A stretch of 64,000 nt of DNA from Ideonella_A sp963843805 (GTDB taxonomy: Bacteria > Pseudomonadota > Gammaproteobacteria > Burkholderiales > Burkholderiaceae_C): the NCBI GenBank assembly GCA_963843805.1, contig CAWJLY010000004.1, forward strand, positions 1 through 64,000. The letters are read 5' to 3'. Shown here piece by piece: positions 58,466 to 64,000 of the stretch (positions are counted from its first letter, which is position 1; each line of letters begins with the position of its first letter). The notes under the pieces were generated by a model that had not been told where the DNA came from, did no database searches, and saw only the letters and a list, made by a program, of their open reading frames with translations. The translations under genes and the position numbers were made by a program.

Positions 58466-59329
58466 TCAGGCGTCAGTCGAGATGGCCTGGCTGGTGTGCT
58501 GGGGAATGATCAGCTGCCCGTCGGCATTGGGCACCGCGGCGATGCTGATCAGCGGCGCCGATGAAATGACGGCGCCGAAAATCGTTGCGAACGACACGTC
58601 GGCGGCGTCTCGGCCGGTGCCGAAACGCACGAATCCCATCGGAATTGCGGTGCCGGACGGGTCGAAGATGTACCAGCGATCGCCCAGAAAGGCCTCGACA
58701 TAGGCATGGAAATCGGTCGGACCCAACGCCGGATCGGCGCCGTAGTCGACGCCGGTGGCAAAACGTGCCGGAATGTTGACCGCCCTGCACAAGGCAATCA
58801 TCAGGTGTGCGAAGTCGCGGCACACACCCGCGCCTCCAATCAAGGTGTCGACTGCCGACGTGTTGGTGTCCGACGAATTCGACGTGAACGCGGTGCGTTG
58901 CAAAACCCAGTCGCGAATGAACTGAACCCGCGAATGGCCTTGCAGGCATTGGCCGAACTCGCGACCGGCGAGCTTGAGCAGCCGGTCGGATTCGCAATAG
59001 CGGCTGGGATAGATCGAATTGAGCAACCGTGTCGGCACCCGCGCAACCGGAACTTCGGCGATCACCGATGGATCGGCCATGTGGTGTTGCAGATCGATGG
59101 TGGCCGAGTAGGACACCCGCAACGGCCCCTGTGACGCGCGGATTCGCAGGTAACGATTGCCGCTGGCCGGGTCGGTATCGACGACGCCCTTGATGTTCTG
59201 GCTCAAGACCAGCAACTCGTCGACGACACGCTGCTGCTGCGTATGCGCGGCATGAATATTGAAGATGAAGTCGGCGGCGGGGTCGAGAATCTCGTAGTCG
59301 AGATCGAGTGACAGCTTGAGACGGATCAT
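58466..59329 (-). CDS. Transglutaminase-like family protein
   Basis: 287-aa cytoplasmic-looking protein with the bacterial transglutaminase N-terminal beta domain (LKLSLDLDYEILDPAADFIFNI) and a papain-like core. The catalytic triad is present: Cys in GGAGVCRDFAHLM, His in PTDFHAYVEAFLGD and Asp in WYIFDPSGTAIPMG. It is probably a cysteine protease or amidase rather than a crosslinking enzyme; the substrate is unknown. The start at 59329 (MIRLKLSLDLDYEIL) begins with the domain. It stands alone. Confidence 0.88.
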   Translation of the reverse strand: MIRLKLSLDLDYEILDPAADFIFNIHAAHTQQQRVVDELLVLSQNIKGVVDTDPASGNRYLRIRASQGPLRVSYSATIDLQHHMADPSVIAEVPVARVPTRLLNSIYPSRYCESDRLLKLAGREFGQCLQGHSRVQFIRDWVLQRTAFTSNSSDTNTSAVDTLIGGAGVCRDFAHLMIALCRAVNIPARFATGVDYGADPALGPTDFHAYVEAFLGDRWYIFDPSGTAIPMGFVRFGTGRDAADVSFATIFGAVISSAPLISIAAVPNADGQLIIPQHTSQAISTDA

Positions 59330-59460
59330 TCCGACAAGACCGCCGGCTGGCGCGTATCGCCGGTGGATGTCGATCGACAGACAGGATTCATCGTGGGCTC
59401 CGGCGAAAGCCCGACGTTAGCACTTGCGGGTCAACCCTGGCGCCGCGTGCGCGGCTGGCC

Positions 59461-60063
59461 TCACGGCGTGTCGAGCGACGCAGCCGGATCACCGGCGTCG
59501 GCAGCCGCAATGATGGCCTCCAGTTTTTCGGCGACCGGCAACCTGTCCAGCGGGATGACCGTCACCCTGGCCACTCCCGCGCTCAGGATTCCGAGCAGGC
59601 GCGCGGTGCTGGGCGAAACATCGATGATGCGGCCTTTGATGAACGGCCCGCGGTCACGAATCGTGACCAGCGCGGTGCGGCCATTGAGCAGATTCGTCAC
59701 CATCGCCTTGCTGCCCAGAGGCAACGTCAGGCTGGCGGCATTGTCGGACTCAGGGCGCATCGGCGTCCCGTCGGCCATCTTGCGGCCGCTGAATTTTTGC
59801 GCGTAATACGACGCATATCCGACGTGATGGGGGTGCGAAGCTGGCTTGCGCACCGGGCTGCTGTTGGCTGTCGGGCTTTGCAGGTGGGCGCCGGGTGGAT
59901 TGGCCCAACTCGGCATCGCCAGAGCAACGGTCGTCAGGGATGCAACAGCAACAGCGAAGCGCACCAATGGCGGTTTGCCCGCCACCAGCAGCTGCAGCCG
60001 CGGCCGTTTGGACGCGGCCGCGGACATGCGTGTGTAGCCGAAAGATCCATCCGATCTGGTCAT
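59461..60063 (-). CDS. RlpA-like protein with double-psi beta-barrel domain
   Basis: 200-aa exported protein. Residues 36-57 form a signal/anchor (AVAVASLTTVALAMPSWA), then the DPBB domain of RlpA: VGYASYYAQKFSGRKMADG, MRPESDNAASLTLPLGSKA, VTNLLNGRTALVTIRDRGPF and GRIIDVSPSTARLLGI. The glycan-cleaving residues of RlpA lytic transglycosylases map to the GRKMADG and RGPF/D regions, which are present; the SPOR domain is absent. Start at ATG 60063; 60027 (MSAAASKRPRLQ) is an alternative. Likely involved in septal peptidoglycan processing. Confidence 0.82.
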   Translation of the reverse strand: MTRSDGSFGYTRMSAAASKRPRLQLLVAGKPPLVRFAVAVASLTTVALAMPSWANPPGAHLQSPTANSSPVRKPASHPHHVGYASYYAQKFSGRKMADGTPMRPESDNAASLTLPLGSKAMVTNLLNGRTALVTIRDRGPFIKGRIIDVSPSTARLLGILSAGVARVTVIPLDRLPVAEKLEAIIAAADAGDPAASLDTP

Positions 60064-60286
60064 CGATGCTCCATGCGAATGACCAGGCCTCGAACCGCCG
60101 ATGACTAGAAAAGCCATCTCGGCGACCGGACAGGTCGGCGTCCAGGCGCGGCAAAACGCGTTCCGGACAGGTAAACCCGAGGCGTCAGGGAGAACGCTCG
60201 AGCCGAGAGATTTGATGCCGGCCCGCAAGACCGGCGGGCGCGACTTTAACAGCCCGGTGCCGCTGTGTGCACCGGTTCAACCCCAA

Positions 60287-60820
60287 TCAGGCGGCGATGC
60301 TGCGGCTGGCTTTGCTGGCGGTTTCGGTCAGCTTGCCGATATTGGCTTCAACGGCGTCGGCGACCTGCTTGCCCGCCTTGTTGGCGCCGGTATAGGCGTC
60401 ATTGGACGCTGCGACGGCCGACTTGACCAGCGCCAGAGCGTTTTCCGAACCCGGTGCGTTTTTCAGCATGTCGGACATGGTGGCAACAAATTGCGCTTGC
60501 ACTTCTGCCATCTTGGCTTCGGTGGCAAGGCGCTGGCCGGCAAATGTCGATTCGACAATGGCCTTGACCTGGGTCGCATAAGCCGCCGACTTGGCCGGTG
60601 CGTCCTGCAGGGCGCTGGCTTGAATGCGGATCAGTTCTTCCGGGCTGCGCGCGGCCAGCATGGCTTGGGTCGCCTCGGTGGTTTCACCGAGCAGGGTCTT
60701 GGCGACTTGCATGTTCAACGCGGTCAGCTGCTCGACGCCCTGGAAGGCGTTGCCAGCGAAGGCGAAAAACTTGTCGACGTTGACGATGCCGGCTTGTTTG
60801 AATTGGGTGGTATCGAACAT
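60287..60820 (-). CDS. phaP: Phasin family protein
   Basis: 177-aa all-helical phasin coating polyhydroxyalkanoate granules. The N-terminus (VDKFFAFAGNAFQGVEQLTALNMQVAKTLL) and the helix FAGQRLATEAKMAEVQAQFVATM match the phasin_2 family; there are no cysteines and it is alanine-rich. The upstream region carries two TGCTGCACTGCAACA boxes (60858-60872, 60916-60930), matching the TGC-rich sites bound by the PHA-responsive repressor PhaR, so expression should rise when polymer accumulates. Confidence 0.92.
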   Translation of the reverse strand: MFDTTQFKQAGIVNVDKFFAFAGNAFQGVEQLTALNMQVAKTLLGETTEATQAMLAARSPEELIRIQASALQDAPAKSAAYATQVKAIVESTFAGQRLATEAKMAEVQAQFVATMSDMLKNAPGSENALALVKSAVAASNDAYTGANKAGKQVADAVEANIGKLTETASKASRSIAA

Positions 60821-60857
60821 GTGGGTTCCTGGGTGAATTGATTTGAGCGGTGCCTAT

Positions 60858-60930
60858 TGCTGCACTGCAACAAAATCGATTCTACCTGACCGAACGAGAT
60901 GCGCAAGTCATTTTCTGCTGCACTGCAACA
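60858..60930. promoter_or_regulatory. Two PhaR-type operator boxes upstream of the phasin gene
   Basis: TGCTGCACTGCAACA occurs twice in identical form at 60858-60872 and 60916-60930, 58 bp apart, both upstream of the phasin start. The core TGCACTGCA is nearly palindromic. PhaR repressors of Ralstonia and Paracoccus bind TGC-rich sites at phaP promoters, which this resembles. It could also affect the divergent hypothetical gene at 61011. Confidence 0.7.
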
Positions 60931-61010
60931 TTGGACTGCGCGGTGGTGTCCGACAGCCGGGAGCGTGGTCGGCCGACCCGGGCGGGTGCGGTCGCAGATC
61001 AGACTGGGGC

Positions 61011-61292
61011 ATGAAACCCGAGCCACCCAACAAAGCACCAGCGCCGCGCAACCGCCAGCCGGATCGGGTCGTGCCCGATTCGGACCGAGGAACACACATC
61101 ACCAACGGTGCCGAGGCGAGCAACCTGCCACCGGAGGTCGACACCCCTGACTTGACCAACCCGCAACCGTCGGAAGTCATCCAACAGGCGAAAGACGATC
61201 TCGACGACGGACAAGTCGATACCGATCTGCGCTCGACGCCCGGCGTCGATGCAGAGCAGAAGAAAAAACTGCTCAAGCAATCGGGCAGCTGA
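61011..61292 (+). CDS. Small acidic hypothetical protein
   Basis: 93-aa proline- and aspartate-rich protein (PNKAPAPRNRQPDRVVPDSD, then DTPDLTNPQPSEVIQQAKDD) with a lysine-rich end (AEQKKKLLKQSGS). It is probably intrinsically disordered; no domain or function is recognised. ATG 61011 is chosen, with GGGGC just upstream. It is divergent from the phasin gene and shares the region with the PhaR-type boxes, so regulation with PHA metabolism is possible but speculative. Confidence 0.5.
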   Translation: MKPEPPNKAPAPRNRQPDRVVPDSDRGTHITNGAEASNLPPEVDTPDLTNPQPSEVIQQAKDDLDDGQVDTDLRSTPGVDAEQKKKLLKQSGS

Positions 61293-61353
61293 CGGCGAAA
61301 CAAAAGCGCCGCGGGTCCCGATCCCGCGACGTCGTCGACGCCCAACCGTCCGA

Positions 61354-62541
61354 TCACATGCGTTCAATCACGCAGGCAATCCCTTGCCCGCCGCCGATAC
61401 ACATCGTGATCAGGCCGTAGCGCCCGCCGGTGCGTTGCAGCTCGTGAACCGCCTTCACGGTGATCAGTGCCCCGGTGGCGCCGATCGGGTGACCGAGTGA
61501 AATGCCCGATCCATTCGGGTTGACCTTGGCCGGATCGAGCCCCAAAGTCTTGCTGACGGCGCAGGCCTGGGCAGCAAATGCCTCGTTGGCCTCGATCACA
61601 TCGAGCTGTTCGACCTTCAGACCGGCTTTTTCGAGCGCTTTGCGTGATGCCGGTACCGGGCCGATTCCCATCAGCTTGGGGTCGACGCCGGCATGGGCAT
61701 AGGACAGGATCCGCGCCATCGGTTTCAGGCCGCGACGCTCGGCCTCGCCACGCTCCATCAAGAGGACCGCGGCCGCAGCGTCGTTCAGGCCCGACGCATT
61801 GCCCGCAGTGACAGTGCCGTTTTCCTTCTGGAATGCAGGCTTCAGCTTGGACATGTCCTCGAGTTTGGCGTCCATGCGCACATGCTCGTCGGTGTCGAAC
61901 ATCACCGTGCCCTTGCGGCTTTCGAGCGGCACCGCAACGATCTGCTCCTTGAAATGGCCGGCGGCAATCGCCTTCTGTGCCCGCTGGTGGCTTTCCAGTG
62001 CGGCGGCGTCCTGCTGGGCACGGCTGATGTCGTATTCCTTGGCCACATTTTCGGCCGTCACGCCCATGTGAATGGCGTGGAAGGGATCATGCAGCGCGCC
62101 GAGCATCATGTCGACGCCCTGGATGTTGCCCATCCGCGCGCCCCAGCGGGCCTGTGGCAGCGAGTAGGGCGAACGGCTCATGCTTTCGGCACCGCCACCA
62201 ATGGCGATGTCGGTGTCGCCGAGCAGAATGCTTTGCGCTGCGCTGATGATTGCCTGCAGCCCCGATCCGCACAGCCGGTTGACCGTCAGCGCAGGCGTCT
62301 CGTTGCTGCAGCCGCCTTCGATAGCCGCTACCCGACCCAGGTACATGTCGCGCGGTTCGGTATTGATGACATGGCCGAAGACGACATGGCCGACATCCTT
62401 GCCATCAACCCCCGCGCGGGCCAGCACTTCGCGGGTTACCAGCGCACCGAGCCGGGTCGGTGGCTGATCCTTCAGTGCGCCTCCGTAGGTGCCGATGGCG
62501 GTGCGCACTGCGCTGACGATGACGACTTCACGCTGACTCAT
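61354..62541 (-). CDS. Acetyl-CoA acetyltransferase (beta-ketothiolase)
   Basis: 395-aa thiolase. The acyl-enzyme Cys is in VNRLCGSGLQAI near residue 90, the catalytic His in GSGISLGHPIGATG and the second Cys in LITMCIGGGQGIA. The N-terminus (VVIVSAVRTAIGTYGG) and 393-aa class length fit PhaA/BktB/AtoB enzymes, which condense acetyl-CoA units for PHA synthesis or cleave acetoacetyl-CoA. Context with phasin and bdhA favours a PHA-cycle role, but the paralogue cannot be assigned. It ends 62 bp from the acidic hypothetical gene, convergent. Confidence 0.93.
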   Translation of the reverse strand: MSQREVVIVSAVRTAIGTYGGALKDQPPTRLGALVTREVLARAGVDGKDVGHVVFGHVINTEPRDMYLGRVAAIEGGCSNETPALTVNRLCGSGLQAIISAAQSILLGDTDIAIGGGAESMSRSPYSLPQARWGARMGNIQGVDMMLGALHDPFHAIHMGVTAENVAKEYDISRAQQDAAALESHQRAQKAIAAGHFKEQIVAVPLESRKGTVMFDTDEHVRMDAKLEDMSKLKPAFQKENGTVTAGNASGLNDAAAAVLLMERGEAERRGLKPMARILSYAHAGVDPKLMGIGPVPASRKALEKAGLKVEQLDVIEANEAFAAQACAVSKTLGLDPAKVNPNGSGISLGHPIGATGALITVKAVHELQRTGGRYGLITMCIGGGQGIACVIERM

Positions 62542-62854
62542 GGTTCATCTCCTGGATCGGTTCGGTTGAGACTCGAATGATCGCACCGCCGGCTTGCACC
62601 TGTCGAGCGGCCAGGCAGAGTCAGCCGGAGCCAGCGGGACATCACGCAGCAGGTGGCCGATGCGGCACGTGCCGTGACGTGCCGTCGTTGCGCAAGAACA
62701 ATGGTCGGAACGGGATTGGCATCGGCTCGGTGCGCCGATCAAGCGGGCGCCTTGCGTGACAATGGCTGCAAGCGGGCGCGCCAGCCGACGCCGACGATGA
62801 CGTCTCGGCGACGCGCCCGATCCGGCAGCATTGCCCGCAACCGTCCGATCGCCG

Positions 62855-64000
62855 ATGAGCACACCACCCAGCACCGACCCTTCGATCGTCATCGTCGGCG
62901 GCGGGCACGCCGCCGCAGCACTTTGCGCCACGCTGGCCACTGCCGGGCAGGGCCATCGGATCCATCTGGTGTGTGCCGAAGCGGTGCTGCCGTATCAACG
63001 GCCGCCGCTGTCGAAGGCGTTCTTGAAGAAATCCGATGAGCCCAGCCAGCCGCACCGCGCCGAGGGCTGGTACGCCGAGATGGGGATTCGAGTCCATCGC
63101 GCCGACCCGGCGAAGCGAATCGACCGTGAGCAGCGCAGCCTGACGCTCCACTCAGGCACCTGTCTGCCGTATGACCAGCTGGTGATCGCCACCGGCAGCC
63201 GGGCGCGCCGGCTGGCTGCGGTGCCCGATGGCCTCGGCAATGTTTCACTGCTGCGCAGTGCGGCTGACGCGCAACTATTGCGCAGCCAGCTGGTGGCGGG
63301 GCGCCGGCTGACCGTGTTGGGCGGTGGGTTCATCGGACTCGAAGTGGCGATGACGGCGCTCGGACTCGGCCTTGAAGTCGAATTGCTCGAAGCCGCGCCG
63401 CGCTTGCTGGCGCGGTCGATTTCACCCGAACTGGCCGAGCATGTGCGGCAGCACCACGAAGCGGCAGGGCTGGTCATTCGGCTGGGTGTCCAGGTCAGCG
63501 ATTTTCAGATCGAGGCCAATCACCTGGTCGCGATGCAGGTCGACGGCGTCAGTCAGCCGGTCGATCTGATGTTGCTCGGGATCGGCGCGCATGCCGAGAC
63601 AACGTTGGCCGAAGCGGCCGGTCTGGAGGTCGACGACGGCATCCTGATCGACTCCCACATGAGAACGTCGGATCCGTTGATCTTCGCGATCGGCGACTGC
63701 GCGCGTTTCCCCGAAGCCACCAGCGGCCAGCGGCTTCGGCTCGAATCGGTCCAGAACGCAACCGACCAGGCCCGCTGCGCGGCCGCCAGCCTGCTCGGCA
63801 AGCCGACGCCGTATGCCGCGCTGCCCTGGTTCTGGTCGGAGCAGGGCGACCTGCGGCTGCAGATGGCCGGCCTGATGCCGCAGGGCGGTCAGCGTTGTCG
63901 CCGGCCTGGCCCCAGCGACGCCAGCTTTTCGATCTTCCACTACCTGGGCGACAAACTGGCCTGCGTCGAATCCATCAACGCGCCGATGGATCACATGATG
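62855..64000 (+). CDS. FAD-dependent ferredoxin/rubredoxin reductase-like protein (partial)
   Basis: 382 residues to the window edge, with no stop reached. It is a two-Rossmann flavoprotein: the FAD-binding IVIVGGGHAAAALCATL starts at residue 11, then QRPPLSKAFLKK, the NAD-binding LTVLGGGFIGLEVA and IFAIGDCARFP, as in ferredoxin-NAD reductases of Rieske dioxygenase and P450 systems (AlkT/ThcD-like). ATG 62855 follows a divergent gap from the thiolase gene. The partner ferredoxin or oxygenase must lie beyond the window. The C-terminal sequence seen is in register with the family, so only a short tail is missing. Confidence 0.88.
   Translation, partial: MSTPPSTDPSIVIVGGGHAAAALCATLATAGQGHRIHLVCAEAVLPYQRPPLSKAFLKKSDEPSQPHRAEGWYAEMGIRVHRADPAKRIDREQRSLTLHSGTCLPYDQLVIATGSRARRLAAVPDGLGNVSLLRSAADAQLLRSQLVAGRRLTVLGGGFIGLEVAMTALGLGLEVELLEAAPRLLARSISPELAEHVRQHHEAAGLVIRLGVQVSDFQIEANHLVAMQVDGVSQPVDLMLLGIGAHAETTLAEAAGLEVDDGILIDSHMRTSDPLIFAIGDCARFPEATSGQRLRLESVQNATDQARCAAASLLGKPTPYAALPWFWSEQGDLRLQMAGLMPQGGQRCRRPGPSDASFSIFHYLGDKLACVESINAPMDHMM

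Overview
The window is 64 kb of GC-rich proteobacterial chromosome. It is most likely from a betaproteobacterium of the Burkholderiales/Rhodocyclales type. The evidence is polyhydroxyalkanoate-cycle genes (phasin, 3-hydroxybutyrate dehydrogenase, beta-ketothiolase), an EXDD-type RelA, Bug-family and TRAP substrate-binding proteins, a serB/mfd/ispD/ispF neighbourhood, and tRNA-Val(GAC). The assignment is inferred from gene content alone. No rRNA, complete IS element, prophage or CRISPR array was seen.

Positions 1-6250 are an accessory margin. It holds an AT-richer gene of unknown function, a tRNA-3'-end-like attachment sequence followed by a broken tyrosine-integrase fragment, and a ParDE-type toxin-antitoxin pair. 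Next come a PCu(A)C copper-chaperone fragment, a TonB-dependent receptor with a small, probably frame-broken metal-homeostasis-type exported protein, and the decayed end of an enolase-superfamily gene. Positions 6250-16907 carry a DHDPS-family aldolase/dehydratase, an enoyl-CoA hydratase/isomerase, a small membrane protein, and a two-gene operon of a thioester-containing alpha-2-macroglobulin (1976 aa) and penicillin-binding protein 1C.

Positions 17356-22427 are an especially GC-rich block: a 1012-aa STAND ATPase with a SARP-like DNA-binding end, a Bug/TctC solute receptor and a methyltransferase. Positions 22504-42300 are largely housekeeping: nadA-nadC, a TPP-dependent enzyme, a GAF protein, an RraA-like protein, serB, mfd, ispD-ispF, ompR-envZ, a SIMPL-domain protein, bdhA, an alpha/beta hydrolase, relA and tRNA-Val. 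A TIR-domain membrane protein sits between serB and mfd and overlaps the mfd 3' end.

Positions 42375-51046 hold two lipoproteins (one a large alpha/beta-hydrolase-type protein), a frameshifted mgtE, HPP and DUF1622 membrane proteins, an orphan TRAP substrate-binding protein, a truncated HpcH/CitE fragment and an MmgE/PrpD protein. Positions 51093-55846 carry a phosphopantetheinyl transferase gene overlapping a Pls-like single-module NRPS (adenylation, carrier, membrane helices, hexapeptide repeats). The 3' half of this NRPS has about eight frame breaks. The rest is acyl-CoA and storage metabolism (CoA transferase, acyl-CoA dehydrogenase, phasin with two PhaR-type operators, thiolase) plus a transglutaminase-like protein, an RlpA-like protein and a partial ferredoxin-reductase-type flavoprotein running off the end.

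Frame breaks are unusually frequent, and most look like single-base insertions. Whether this reflects gene decay or sequence error is the main caveat for the affected genes.
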